A DNA stretch of 64,000 nt. Origin: Brachybacterium paraconglomeratum. GTDB taxonomy: Bacteria; Actinomycetota; Actinomycetes; Actinomycetales; Dermabacteraceae. Numbering within the stretch: position 1 is the stretch's first letter; each line of letters begins with the position of its first letter. The translations under genes and the position numbers were made by a program. The stretch spans positions 62,001-126,000 of the forward strand of contig NZ_ML133855.1 in NCBI RefSeq assembly GCF_003994255.1. The letters run 5' to 3'. The notes below the pieces were generated by a model, which worked only from the letters and a program-made list of their open reading frames with translations, was not told the origin of the DNA and searched no databases. Positions 1-9,451 of this stretch are shown in pieces.

Positions 1-39
1 CGTGCAGGCTCCGCCGCGCAGACCCGTTACACTCGTGGT

Positions 40-127
40 GACCCCTCGTGCGGTGTCATCTTGCTGAACTCCCCCAGGGCTTGACGGCAGCAAGGGCAGG
101 TGAGCTCTGGCAGGTGCGCGAGGGGTC
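40..127 (+). ncRNA. ffs: Signal recognition particle RNA, small bacterial type
   Basis: This is the RNA scaffold of the signal recognition particle; with Ffh it targets nascent membrane and secreted proteins to the membrane. The closing stem is visible as GACCCCTCGTGC at 40-51 pairing with GCGCGAGGGGTC at 116-127. The conserved apical region reads CCCCCAGG, the loop, GGCAGCAAGG, then the actinobacterial GAGCTCTGG. The apical tetraloop aligns as UGAC, a URRC-type loop, instead of the commoner GGAA. A TACACT -10 box lies at 28-33. In many actinobacteria ffs sits just upstream of dnaX; here dnaX starts 11.8 kb downstream. The ends are estimated from the stem. Confidence 0.9.
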
Positions 128-368
128 GCTTCATGTCCGGACGCAGGAGGTCCGACGGCCGGCGGCCTCGCAGGTGCGGCCATCGACGGGGCGCCTCCGG
201 CCGACGAACGTGCCCCCGCCGAGCCCTGCGACCCCCGCCGCCGACGGGGGATCTCCCCACCTCGGTCGGGCGGTCCTCCCCGTACCGGCGCCCCGGGCGC
301 GATCCCTAGCGTGGAGTGCGATGCGGAGCCCGCCCCGGGACCCGCGCATCCCTCTCCAGGAGCGCACG

Positions 369-1229
369 ATGTCGACGCCCCCGGCAGTCGCCCAGCCCGT
401 CCTCGCCCCCGCCCCCTCTCTGCGCCGCGTGCTCGCCTTCCTCGGCATTGCGCTCGCCGTCTCGACCGCCCTGTCCCTGCCCTTCGCGTTCGGGGCCCTG
501 CCGCCGGCGGCCGTCGGCCTCGCCGTGCCGCTCGCGCAGCTCTCCCCGCTGCTGGCCGCGCTGCTGGTGCGTAGGCGCGGAGCGCCGTGGTGGCGCGCCC
601 TCGCGCTCGCCGTCCCGTCCTGGCGGGCGCTCGGGGTCGCCGCCCTCGCCGCGATCGCCGCGTTCGTCGCGGTGCCGCTGGCCAGGGTGCTGATCGGGCT
701 CGGCGCCGGGGCGCCTCCGTCGGCCGATGCCCTCCCGCTGTCGTCCCTGCTGCTCGCCGTGCCGGCCGTGCTGGTGATGCAGTCGCTGTTCGCGATCGGC
801 GAGGAGGCAGGGTGGCGAGGCTGGCTGCACGGAGAGCTACGCCCGCTCGGGTTCTGGCCGATGTCCCTGCTCATCGGGGCGATGTGGGCGGTGTGGCATG
901 CGCCGATCGTGCTCGCCCTCGGCCTCGCGCCGCGCGAGGCCGTGACCTATCTCGGCACCATCGTCGCCGTCGCACCGCTGCTGTCCGCGCTGCGCGAGGT
1001 CTCCGGCACCGCCTGGGCGGCCGTGCTCGGCCACGGTCTGCTCAACAGTGCCCGTGTCGCGATCGAGCAGAACGTGCTCGGCCCGCTCGAGCCCGGGACC
1101 GCCTGGCTGCTGGATCTGAGCTCGTGGGCGCTGTGGCTCGCGGTCGCCGCGGTCGTGCTGCACCTCGGCGGCAGGCGCCGCGCGACGACGCCCGGAGCGG
1201 TGTCCGGGGCCGCCCTGCCGGTGCGGTGA
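369..1229 (+). CDS. CPBP family intramembrane metalloprotease
   Basis: This predicted integral membrane protein of 286 residues belongs to the CPBP (CAAX protease and bacteriocin-processing, Abi) family, whose members cleave or modify peptides in the membrane. The family motifs are present in order: EEAGWR (EExxxR), then AVWHAP (the conserved His within a helix), then GHGLLN (third motif with the second His). Hydrophobic segments cover most of the chain. The start is ATG 369, preceded by AGGAG about 7 nt upstream; the longer reading frame upstream runs through the SRP RNA and is not credible. The substrate is unknown; no bacteriocin or CAAX-prenylation gene lies nearby. Confidence 0.85.
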   Translation: MSTPPAVAQPVLAPAPSLRRVLAFLGIALAVSTALSLPFAFGALPPAAVGLAVPLAQLSPLLAALLVRRRGAPWWRALALAVPSWRALGVAALAAIAAFVAVPLARVLIGLGAGAPPSADALPLSSLLLAVPAVLVMQSLFAIGEEAGWRGWLHGELRPLGFWPMSLLIGAMWAVWHAPIVLALGLAPREAVTYLGTIVAVAPLLSALREVSGTAWAAVLGHGLLNSARVAIEQNVLGPLEPGTAWLLDLSSWALWLAVAAVVLHLGGRRRATTPGAVSGAALPVR

Positions 1230-1244
1230 GCCCCGGGCGCCCGC

Positions 1245-2594
1245 TCACAGATGCTCGGCCGGGAGCTCCTCCAGGGTGCTCGCCCGCTCCTCCACCGTCG
1301 GCTCCGAGGGGGTCGCGGCCCGGGGATCGCCGAGCGCGGCGTTGACCAGCGCGGCGAGGACCACGAACGCCGCCGCTCCCGTCGGCAGCCACATCGCGGC
1401 CTCGGCCCCGACGCCGTCCGCGACCGCGCCGGTCAGCGCCGAGGTTGCGGACTGGCCGACGATCGTGGCCGAGCCGAGCATCGACATCAGCGTCGCCGAG
1501 CGGCCCTGCGGGGCACGGTCCGCGGCGAGGCTGTAGATCGTCACGATCGTCGGCCCGATCCCGATGCCCGCCACGGCCATCGCCCCGACCAGGCCCCACA
1601 GTCCGCCGGCGAGCCCGAAGGCGATCATCGAGGCCAGCATCAGCACGGAGAACAACAACCAGCGGTGGGAGCGGCGGAACCTCTCCGGGAACAGCGAGAT
1701 CGACAGCGCCAGGATCGTCGAGCCGACGCCCATCACCCCGTACACCAGGCCGGCGGAGTCGCCTGCACCGCGGGTGTCGAGGAAGGCCGTCAGCGAGGTC
1801 AGCACTGTGCCGAAGAACAGGCCGACTCCGAGCGCCCCGGCGACCAGCACGAGCACCCGCGCGGTGCGGAGCTCGGCGGCGGGCGCCTGCTCGGTCGGCG
1901 ACTCGCTGCTGGGCGCGGAGGCGCGCGCGGTGGGATGCAGCGCGAAGGCGGTGACGAACACCAGGGTCAGCAGGGCCGCGCCGATCATCGGCGCGGCCGG
2001 GGACATCGTCGTGGCCAGCAGGCCCACCACCACGGGGCCGAACACGAACGCGGTCTCGTCGGCAGCGGACTCGTAGCCCATCGTGGCGTTGAGGCTCTTC
2101 GCCCGACGTGCGACGGGCAGGCGGGTGAGGATCAGGTGCACCAGGCGGGTGCGCGAGAACGGGCCGATCTGCGGGGAGGACGCGCCGATCACGAAGCTGA
2201 CGGCGAGCACCGCGACATCGGGCAGCGGGCTGAAGGCCACCCAGGCCAGGCCCATCAGCGCCAGCGAGTTCACGATCCCGGCCACCAGGATCACGCGGCG
2301 CTGGCCGAAGCGGTCCGCGGCGGCGCCCAGCAGCGGGCCCACCAGCGCGGAGCCGAGGCCGAGCACGGCCGAGTTCAGCCCGCCCAGCGCGATCGAGTCG
2401 CGGGCGGCGACGACCAGTGTCAGGGTGCCCACGATCATCATCGCGAAGGGGAAGCGGGCGATGAACGCGATGGGGAAGTAGGCGGTGCCCGCCTCGCGGC
2501 GCAGCGTGGTGGGGGCGGGGGTGCCCAGTGCCGGGCCGTCGACGGGCTGGGCGTCGTCGGCGCGGGGCTGCGGGGCGGTGTGCGGCGTGGTCAT
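1245..2594 (-). CDS. MFS transporter
   Basis: This is a 449-residue major facilitator superfamily permease with about twelve hydrophobic segments. A cytoplasmic-loop motif like GAAADRFGQRR follows the second helix, as in MFS motif A. The N-terminal 35 residues are polar and proline-rich and likely cytoplasmic. The ATG at 2594 is chosen because GGAGG lies 5 nt before it; the longer frame to 2780 has no such support. It converges on the CPBP protease gene with 15 bp between stop codons. The substrate cannot be told from the sequence; efflux is more likely than nutrient import given the absence of a metabolic partner. Confidence 0.8.
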   Translation of the reverse strand: MTTPHTAPQPRADDAQPVDGPALGTPAPTTLRREAGTAYFPIAFIARFPFAMMIVGTLTLVVAARDSIALGGLNSAVLGLGSALVGPLLGAAADRFGQRRVILVAGIVNSLALMGLAWVAFSPLPDVAVLAVSFVIGASSPQIGPFSRTRLVHLILTRLPVARRAKSLNATMGYESAADETAFVFGPVVVGLLATTMSPAAPMIGAALLTLVFVTAFALHPTARASAPSSESPTEQAPAAELRTARVLVLVAGALGVGLFFGTVLTSLTAFLDTRGAGDSAGLVYGVMGVGSTILALSISLFPERFRRSHRWLLFSVLMLASMIAFGLAGGLWGLVGAMAVAGIGIGPTIVTIYSLAADRAPQGRSATLMSMLGSATIVGQSATSALTGAVADGVGAEAAMWLPTGAAAFVVLAALVNAALGDPRAATPSEPTVEERASTLEELPAEHL

Positions 2595-2840
2595 CGAACC
2601 TCCATGACGGTGGTGCCGCCTTGGACGATCCACGTCGTGGACCCGAGGTAGATGCACCCGGGAACCCGCCGGAGCGGGTGGGGAACGCATCGATCCTACG
2701 CGGGGCGCGGGGGCGTGACCAGGGCGGAGGCAGGCGGGGTGCGCGGATTCACCGGTGACCGGATCGAGACCGGTCCGCAACGATCGCGCCGGGTCCGGGA
2801 CACCCCCGCGTCATGCGCCGTTCGCCTTCGCCCCGTACCT

Positions 2841-2856
2841 ATGGGAGCGCTCTCAT
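2841..2856. promoter_or_regulatory. LacI-family (CelR/CebR-like) operator
   Basis: The 16-bp near-palindrome ATGGGAGCGCTCTCAT has one mismatched pair. It closely matches TGGGAGCGCTCCCA, the established operator of cellulose/cellobiose regulators CelR and CebR in actinobacteria. It lies 30 bp before the ATG of the cell-wall phosphoesterase, where a bound repressor would block transcription. Which LacI-family protein binds it is inference; none is encoded in this window. Confidence 0.6.
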
Positions 2857-2886
2857 CCTCTGCTCCTCGCGACCCGAACGGACACC

Positions 2887-5800
2887 ATGACCACCCCTCC
2901 CTCGCCATCCCTGCGACGATCCCCGCGGCCCGGTCCTCCCGCCGCGACGGCCGCCGTCCCGGCCCCCTGCCGCGGCGTCCCGCTGCGCCGCGCCGGCATC
3001 GCCCTGCTCGCCGGCACCGCCCTCGCGCTCGGCCCCGCCGCCCTGCCGCTGACCGGACCGCTCGGCGTCTTCGCCGGCGGCGCCGTCCCCGCCGCACAGG
3101 CTGCCCCTGCCCCGGGCGGCCCGCTGCTGGTCACCGAGATCGCGCCGGACACCGTCGGGGCCGACGAGTTCGAGTTCCTCGAGCTCACCAACACCTCGAC
3201 CGAGCCCGTCACCGTCGGCGGCGAGGGCGGCCACTCCCTGAGCTACATCTACGCCGACAGCGCCGACACCGCCCGCGACGTCCCGCTCGACCTCGAGGGG
3301 TCGGTCGAGCTCGCCCCCGGCGACTCGCTCGTGCTGTGGCTGAGCTACGAGGCGAAGGACCTGGACTCCTTCTCCCGCACCGTGGAGGAGTTCCGCGCCC
3401 ACTGGGGCGCCGCCGAGGACGTCCCCGTCGTGCGCGTGACCGGCCAGCCCGGCATGGCCAACGGCGGCGGACGCGGCGTGCGGGTGCTCGACGGCGACGG
3501 CGCCGAGGTCTCCCGCAGCTTCTACCCCGCCGGCTCCGTCGGCCAGGATCGCAGCGCCCACTTCGCGCTCCCCGCCGCCGACTCGCTCTCCGCGGCCCTG
3601 TTCGCGTCCGCCGCCGCGCCCACCCCGGGTACCGCCGAGGACGCCCAGCTCACACCCGCCGAGCCCGAGCAGCCGGAGGAGCCCGCCGAGCCCGTGGACC
3701 CGCCGGCCGCACCGCCCGCCGACTCCCTCGTCGGCCACCTGCAGATCACCGAGGTCACCCCGGACACCACCAACATCGACGGCGCCGACGGCTACGAGTT
3801 CATCGAGCTGTACAACGCCACCTCGGCTCCGGTCTCGATGGCGGACTACGAGCTGCGCTACCTCTACACCGCCGACGGCGAGTCGATCACCAACGCCGCG
3901 GACTGGCCGCTCAGCCCGTCGGACGTCGTGATCGAGCCGGGCGGCACCCTCGTGGTCTGGGTGCGCAACGGCGCCAACGACGCCGCGACCGCCTCGGACT
4001 TCGCCGCGAACTACGGCGTGGACCCCGCCTCCCTGAACCTGGTGGAGACGGCCACGGCGGGGATGGCCAACGGCTCCGGACGCGGGCTCGAGATCCGCAC
4101 CCGCACCGGCGACAGCGTCCACCGCGCCTTCTACAACCTCTCCGGCGCCGACGACACCCAGCCCGACCAGGGCATCCAGTACCGCACCGGTGACGGCGCC
4201 GACGGCGCGCAGCCGGACTTCTCCCGTGCGGCGAAGACGGGCCTCGCCCCCGCCACCCCCGGCGCGGTGGACCCCTCCCAGGTGCCGGCAGGGCTCGTCG
4301 ACGTCCCCGCCGACGCGCAGGCCCCCGAGGTCCGCGACCTCAGCCCCGCGGAGCTGGACCCGTCGGCCGATGCCGTGATCAGCCACGAGGTGACCGATGA
4401 CGTGCAGGCCCGCACCGTCACCCTCCACCTCCGCTCCAGCGCCGAGGACGAGTTCACCCCGATCACCGTGCGTCGCACCGAGGGCGACCGCTTCGACCAC
4501 GCCATCCCCGCCGCGGACCTCACCGGCAAGCGCTGGTTCGAGTACTACGTCGTCGCCTCCGACGGCACGAACGAGAGCCGCACCGAGCCCACCCGCGTGG
4601 CGCTGACCGGCGTCGACGCGGCCCCGCTGCGCATGAACCTCGCCGAGGGGCAGTACGTCTCCGGCACCGCCTCCGTCTCGGTGGCCGGCGACCGGTACCC
4701 GGCCGAGGCGACGGTGAGCATCGACGGGACCGAGCGCAGCGACGTCGTCCCCGCGCTCGAGGCCGCACCGGTCTTCGCGATGGACGTCTCCCAGACCGAC
4801 ACCTTCTTCCGCAACGGCGTGCTGGTGGGCGACGAGATCATCTCGATCTTCGACGAGGGCACCTACGCGAACTGGGTCGGCCACGACGCCGAGGTGCCGC
4901 TGCAGCACGTGGTGCGCGGCGAGCCGCTGACGGTGACGGTCGCCGCGGGCACCAAGGCGTATCCCGGCATCGACGAGAACGAGAACAACGACGACTTCTC
5001 GATCCGCAACCTGCGCCTGATCCTGCCCGACGGCCGCACCCTCCGCCCGGTCGACGGGGTGGACCCCGCCGAGATCATCGCGATGGGCGACTCGGCCGGC
5101 AAGCACGACCTCTACGACGCCGCCTTCGAGATCCCGGAGGACGCCTTCACCGCCCACGCCGTCGCCTGGGACACCACCGCCGTCGCCGACGGCGAGCACG
5201 TGCTGGCCGGCGCCGACGGGGACGGGAACCGCGTCGAGCGCACCGTGCTCGTCGACAACACCGCCCCGACCATCAGCACCGGGATCGAGGACGGCGCCGA
5301 CTACCAGGGCACCTTCTCCCTGGACGTGACCGCGGAGGACGCCGGCAGCGGCCTCGCCTCCCTCACCGTGCTGCTGGACGGCGAGGAGGTCCAGCCTGGC
5401 GAGGAGCTCTCCTCCCTCACCCTCGACCCGGGCGAGCACACCCTGGAGGTCACCGCGGCCGACGAGCTCGGCAACGAGGCGACGCGCACCCTCGCCTTCA
5501 CCACCCCCGTCGAGGACCCGACCGCGACCCTCCTCACCGAGGACGGCCTGACCGTGCCGGTGTGCGAGGCACCCGATCTCACCGCCCGCGTCACCGACCC
5601 GTCGGGCGATCCGATGGACGTCTCCTTCCGCGCCGGCACCTCCGCGTCGCTCGCCGACGGGACCGTCGCGGGCACCGCCGGCGAAGTGCGCGACGCCGAC
5701 GCCGCCGAGCGCGAGGGCGAGACCCTCACCGTTGGGCAGACCACCGCCTCCGAGGACGCCCTGCCCTTCCACGAGTTCGCCGTCGACGTCCCCGAGGGCG

Positions 5801-7704
5801 CCAGCGGGGACGCCGAGGTGCACGTGACCTGGGAGGGGAGCGCCGATCCCGGCGCACGGGTGCGGCTGCTGGTCGAGGAGACCGCCGGCGGCGAGCTCGT
5901 CGAGGTCGCCCACGCCTTCGCCGCCGAGGACGGCTCCGTCGCCTTCGACGAGGTGGTCCCCGCCGCCGGTCACGTCTCCGGCGGTCAGCTGCGCGCCGTC
6001 GTCCAGCACTCCGTGGGCTGGTCCGGGGGAGACCTCTCCTCCCGCGCGGACGCGACCGCCCCGCATCATCCGGAGGCGACCGACCGCTCGGAGTACGACT
6101 TCACGCTGGCCTGGGAGTCCGACACCCAGTACTACAACGAGGAGTTCTACGAGCACCAGCTGAACATCCACGAGTTCCTGCTCGAGCAGCGCGAGCCGAT
6201 GAACCTGCAGTACCTCTTCCACACCGGCGACATCGTGGACGAGTCCGACAAGCCCGAGCAGTGGGCGAACGCGAACCCGGCCTACGCCCAGCTCGACGAG
6301 GCGGGCCTGCCCTACAACGTGCTCGCCGGCAACCACGACGTCGGCCACATGGACGGCGACTTTACCGAGTACTCGAAGCACTTCGGGAAGCACCGCTACG
6401 AGGACAAGCCCTGGTACGGCGGGTTCTACGAGGACAACCGCGGCTCCTACACCCTGTTCAGCGCCGGCGGCGTCGACTTCATCGTCGTCTCCCAGGGCTG
6501 GGGCCCCGGCGATGCGGAGATCGACTGGATGAACGAGGTGCTCGCCCAGTACCCGGAGCGCACCGCGATCATCAACCTCCACGAGTACATGCTCACCACC
6601 GGCGGTCTCGGCCCGATCCCCCAGCGGATCCAGGACGAGGTCGTGGCCACCAACCCGAACGTGTCCATGGTGATGAGCGGTCATTACCACGACGCCCACA
6701 CTCGCGTGGACTCCTTCGACGACGACGGCGACGGCACCCCGGACCGCGAGGTCACGCAGATGCTGTTCGACTACCAGGGTCTGCCGGAGGGCGGTCAGGG
6801 CTTCCTGCGCCTGCTCCACTTCGACAACGAGGGCGAGCGCATGATCGTGCGCACCTTCTCGCCCTCGCTCGAGCAGTACTCGAGCGACGACGCGACCCTG
6901 ACCCCCGAGGACCAGGACTTCGAGGTCTCCTACGCGCAGCTCGGCATCGAGCCCGCCGACAAGGAGCTCACCACCGACGCGTTTCGCGCCGACGTGCTCT
7001 CCTCCGAGGAGTTCGCACAGGTGGACGACGTCGCTTCGGGCGAGACCGTCGAGGCGGACTCCGCGGTGCTCGGCGCCGGGACCCACTCCTGGTACGTGCG
7101 CGTCACCGATCCCCACGGCGGCATCGCCCGCTCCGAGGTGCGCGAGCTGACGCTGACCGGCGACGCGGCGGGCTGCGAGGGCGGCGCGCCGGGCGACGGC
7201 GGGGAGGGGTCCGACGGCGGCTCCGGCGGCGAGGGCGGCTCCGGCGACGGCGGCTCCGGCGAGCCGGGAGGCGGCGGCCAGGCCCCTGGCGCCGGCGACG
7301 GCTCCGGGAGCGCGGGCGGCTCGGAGGGATCCGACGGGAGCGGCGCCTCCGACGGGTCGGGCACCGGCGACGGCTCCGGCGGGAGCGGCGGCGCGGACGG
7401 TGCCGAGGGGGACGACGCGGGCGCCCCGGGCGCGACCGGTTCCGGAGCGACGGACTCCGGTGCGTCCGATCCCGGCGGCGCTGACTCCGGTGCAGCCGGC
7501 TCCGAGGGCTCGGCAGCAGCCGGCGGTTCCGGTGCGACCGGGCCCGGCAGCGCCGCGGACGGGACTGGCGACGAGCAGGCCCAGGACGGTGCCGTGAGAA
7601 CCGGATCGCTCGCCCGCACGGGTGTGGAGGCGGCGGGACTCGCCGCCCTTGCACTGGCCCTCACCGGTGCCGGGATCGCCCTGGTGCGGCGCCGCCGGGC
7701 CTGA
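2887..7704 (+). CDS. Cell-wall-anchored lamin-tail/calcineurin-like phosphoesterase
   Basis: This is a 1605-residue secreted surface enzyme. Order of parts: N-terminal signal region with a hydrophobic core around residues 35-75; two lamin-tail (LTD) domains at about 80-235 and 285-455, each with a TEIxPDT start; a proline-rich linker; beta-sandwich and Ig-like modules from about 460 to 1060; a calcineurin-like metallophosphoesterase with GDIVDESD near 1113, GNHD near 1147 and GHYHDAH near 1264. The first metal motif reads SDTQYY, as in YvnB-type enzymes, in place of DxH. After a Gly/Ser/Ala-rich spacer comes LARTG at 1575-1579, a hydrophobic helix and RRRRA, a sortase-E-type LAXTG anchor. The ATG at 2887 begins the signal region. 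It probably hydrolyses extracellular phosphoesters; the substrate is unknown. Confidence 0.85.
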   Translation: MTTPPSPSLRRSPRPGPPAATAAVPAPCRGVPLRRAGIALLAGTALALGPAALPLTGPLGVFAGGAVPAAQAAPAPGGPLLVTEIAPDTVGADEFEFLELTNTSTEPVTVGGEGGHSLSYIYADSADTARDVPLDLEGSVELAPGDSLVLWLSYEAKDLDSFSRTVEEFRAHWGAAEDVPVVRVTGQPGMANGGGRGVRVLDGDGAEVSRSFYPAGSVGQDRSAHFALPAADSLSAALFASAAAPTPGTAEDAQLTPAEPEQPEEPAEPVDPPAAPPADSLVGHLQITEVTPDTTNIDGADGYEFIELYNATSAPVSMADYELRYLYTADGESITNAADWPLSPSDVVIEPGGTLVVWVRNGANDAATASDFAANYGVDPASLNLVETATAGMANGSGRGLEIRTRTGDSVHRAFYNLSGADDTQPDQGIQYRTGDGADGAQPDFSRAAKTGLAPATPGAVDPSQVPAGLVDVPADAQAPEVRDLSPAELDPSADAVISHEVTDDVQARTVTLHLRSSAEDEFTPITVRRTEGDRFDHAIPAADLTGKRWFEYYVVASDGTNESRTEPTRVALTGVDAAPLRMNLAEGQYVSGTASVSVAGDRYPAEATVSIDGTERSDVVPALEAAPVFAMDVSQTDTFFRNGVLVGDEIISIFDEGTYANWVGHDAEVPLQHVVRGEPLTVTVAAGTKAYPGIDENENNDDFSIRNLRLILPDGRTLRPVDGVDPAEIIAMGDSAGKHDLYDAAFEIPEDAFTAHAVAWDTTAVADGEHVLAGADGDGNRVERTVLVDNTAPTISTGIEDGADYQGTFSLDVTAEDAGSGLASLTVLLDGEEVQPGEELSSLTLDPGEHTLEVTAADELGNEATRTLAFTTPVEDPTATLLTEDGLTVPVCEAPDLTARVTDPSGDPMDVSFRAGTSASLADGTVAGTAGEVRDADAAEREGETLTVGQTTASEDALPFHEFAVDVPEGASGDAEVHVTWEGSADPGARVRLLVEETAGGELVEVAHAFAAEDGSVAFDEVVPAAGHVSGGQLRAVVQHSVGWSGGDLSSRADATAPHHPEATDRSEYDFTLAWESDTQYYNEEFYEHQLNIHEFLLEQREPMNLQYLFHTGDIVDESDKPEQWANANPAYAQLDEAGLPYNVLAGNHDVGHMDGDFTEYSKHFGKHRYEDKPWYGGFYEDNRGSYTLFSAGGVDFIVVSQGWGPGDAEIDWMNEVLAQYPERTAIINLHEYMLTTGGLGPIPQRIQDEVVATNPNVSMVMSGHYHDAHTRVDSFDDDGDGTPDREVTQMLFDYQGLPEGGQGFLRLLHFDNEGERMIVRTFSPSLEQYSSDDATLTPEDQDFEVSYAQLGIEPADKELTTDAFRADVLSSEEFAQVDDVASGETVEADSAVLGAGTHSWYVRVTDPHGGIARSEVRELTLTGDAAGCEGGAPGDGGEGSDGGSGGEGGSGDGGSGEPGGGGQAPGAGDGSGSAGGSEGSDGSGASDGSGTGDGSGGSGGADGAEGDDAGAPGATGSGATDSGASDPGGADSGAAGSEGSAAAGGSGATGPGSAADGTGDEQAQDGAVRTGSLARTGVEAAGLAALALALTGAGIALVRRRRA

Positions 7705-7720
7705 GCGTCTGCTCGAGAAC

Positions 7721-7762
7721 CGGTGATGCCCTGTCCCTGCGTCGAGGGGCAGGGCATCACCG
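7721..7762 (+). terminator. Hairpin terminator of the surface phosphoesterase
   Basis: A perfect 13-bp stem (CGGTGATGCCCTG at 7721-7733 with its complement at 7750-7762) encloses a 16-nt loop. It starts 17 nt after the stop codon. No U-tract follows, which is usual in high-GC actinobacteria. Confidence 0.7.
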
Positions 7763-7822
7763 TCCGATGCGGCTCACGCCGGCGCCCCTCGGCGCCCACC
7801 GGCACCCGCGGCTGACAACAGA

Positions 7823-7879
7823 CGAGTCCCTGGCGTGACCTCACCCGCTGTACGGGGTCGAGGTCACGCCAGGGACTCG
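7823..7879. terminator. 20-bp perfect inverted repeat between convergent genes
   Basis: The arms 7823-7842 and 7860-7879 are perfectly complementary over 20 bp with a 17-nt loop. The element lies between the phosphoesterase and the convergent symporter gene, so it probably stops transcription from both sides, mainly that of the symporter, whose stop is 44 bp away. Confidence 0.7.
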
Positions 7880-7922
7880 GAATTGTGCGCCGGCGGTGCC
7901 GGCGGCGCAGGTGCTGGCCGGG

Positions 7923-9410
7923 TCAGGCGCGGGTGCCGGCCGCCTCGCGGGCGTCGGTCGCCTCGGAGGCATCCGTCGACGCGGCGGTGGCGCCGTCGGA
8001 CTCCGCGCGCTCCACGGCGTCGGCCTCCGCCTTCTGCTCGGCCTGGATGGCCTGGAAGGAGGTGCGGGCGGCGGCGTCGTAGGTGTCCTGGTCCAGGATC
8101 TTCTCGCGCTTGGCGACGATCACGCCCACCAGCGACTGCCCGGTGACGTTCAGAGCGGTGCGGCCCATGTCGAGGATCGGGTCGATCGCGAGCAGCAGGC
8201 CCACGCCCTCGAGCGGGAGGCCCAGGGTGGACAGGGTCAGTGTGAGCATCACGGTCGCACCGGTCATGCCGGCGGTCGCGGCGGAACCGAGCACGGAGAC
8301 GAGCACGATCAGCAGGTAGTCGGTCACGCCCAGCGGCACGCCGTAGAAGTTCGCGACGAAGATCGCGGCGAGCGAGGGGTAGATCGCGGCGCAGCCGTCC
8401 ATCTTCGTGGTCGCGCCCAGCGGGATCGCGAAGGAGGCGTAGTGGCGCGGGACGCCCATGCGCTCGGTGACGGTCTGGGTCATCGGCATGGTGCCCAGCG
8501 AGGAGCGGGAGACGAAGCCGAGCGAGGTCGCCGGCCACACGCCGCGGAAGAAGGAGCCGATGGAGAGGCCGTTGACCTTCAGCAGGATCGGGTAGACGAC
8601 CAGCAGCACGATCAGCATGCCCACGTAGACGTCGAGGGTGAACACGCCGAGCTGGCCGATCGCGTCCCAGCCGTAGGAGGCCACGGCGTTGCCGAGCAGG
8701 CCGATGGTGCCGATCGGGGCGAGGCGGATGACCCACCACAGCAGCTTCTGGACGATCTCCAGTGCGGAGCCGGTGAACTTGAGGAACGGCTCGGCCTTCT
8801 CGCCGACGGAGAGCACGGCGATGCCGACGGCGATGGAGATGACGAGGATCTGCAGGGCATTGAAGCTCAGGGAGACGGAGCCGTCGTCCCCGGCCGAGCC
8901 GGTGATGCCCAGGAAGTTCGAGGGGACCAGGCCGGTGAGGAAGTCGAGCCATCCGCCCTGGGTGGAGGAGGCCTCGGCGGAGTCCGCGGAGACCTGCGAG
9001 TTCGCGCCGGGGGTGGTCAGCACGCCGAGGGCGATGCCGATCGACACGGCGATCAGGGAGGTGATCCCGAACCACAGCAGGGTCTTGCCGGCCAGACGCG
9101 CGGCGTTCGTGACGCCGCGGAGGTTCGCGATCGAGGTGACGATCGCGAGGAAGATCAGCGGCGGGACCAGAGCCTTCAGCAGCGTCACGAAGATCGTGCC
9201 GATGGTGTCCAGCGTTGTGGTCAGCCAGTTCGCGCCGTCCGGGTTCGCCTCGGTCTCGGCGACCGGGCCCATCTGGGCGGCGACGAGGCCGAGGACGATG
9301 CCGAGGACGAGGCCGATCAGGACCTGCCAGCCGAAGGGGATGCGGGTGATCGCGGTCAGCGGGTTGCGCGACCGCGTCGAAGCCGAGGAGGAGGTGGTTG
9401 ATGTGCTCAC
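7923..9410 (-). CDS. Dicarboxylate/amino acid:cation symporter (DAACS family)
   Basis: This is a 495-residue secondary transporter of the glutamate/dicarboxylate family (GltP/DctA/SstT type), coupling uptake of acidic amino acids or C4-dicarboxylates to Na+ or H+. Visible family signatures are the serine-rich reentrant loop SRSSLGTMP, GATTKMDGCA in helix 7 (NMDGT region), and the second hairpin with GSAATAGMTGA and the conserved DPILDMGRTALN. Start: a TTG at 9446 is possible but overlaps a good -10 box (TATGAT, 9446-9451), so the GTG at 9410 is preferred. A roughly 40-residue insertion (SADSAEASSTQGG onward) lies in an external loop. The gene stands alone and ends at a strong hairpin. Confidence 0.85.
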   Translation of the reverse strand: MSTSTTSSSASTRSRNPLTAITRIPFGWQVLIGLVLGIVLGLVAAQMGPVAETEANPDGANWLTTTLDTIGTIFVTLLKALVPPLIFLAIVTSIANLRGVTNAARLAGKTLLWFGITSLIAVSIGIALGVLTTPGANSQVSADSAEASSTQGGWLDFLTGLVPSNFLGITGSAGDDGSVSLSFNALQILVISIAVGIAVLSVGEKAEPFLKFTGSALEIVQKLLWWVIRLAPIGTIGLLGNAVASYGWDAIGQLGVFTLDVYVGMLIVLLVVYPILLKVNGLSIGSFFRGVWPATSLGFVSRSSLGTMPMTQTVTERMGVPRHYASFAIPLGATTKMDGCAAIYPSLAAIFVANFYGVPLGVTDYLLIVLVSVLGSAATAGMTGATVMLTLTLSTLGLPLEGVGLLLAIDPILDMGRTALNVTGQSLVGVIVAKREKILDQDTYDAAARTSFQAIQAEQKAEADAVERAESDGATAASTDASEATDAREAAGTRA

Positions 9411-9445
9411 GAGCGGGACGCTACGCGCCCATGCTCCCAGGTTCA

Positions 9446-9451
9446 ATCATA
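9446..9451 (-). promoter_or_regulatory. -10 box of the symporter gene
   Basis: TATGAT on the minus strand lies about 36 nt upstream of the GTG start, which gives a short 5' leader. Just upstream is TGTGACCGCACA, a 12-bp inverted repeat that could be a regulator site; its binder is not known. Confidence 0.5.

Noticed and set aside
2839-7116. 1425-residue open frame on the minus strand
   Set aside because: It lies opposite the surface phosphoesterase, whose protein has clear domains. Its translation is Val/Gly/Arg-rich with no motif, a product of high-GC codon bias.
9411-9446. TTG 9446 as start of the symporter
   Set aside because: It overlaps a good -10 box for the same gene, so the transcript would begin downstream of it.
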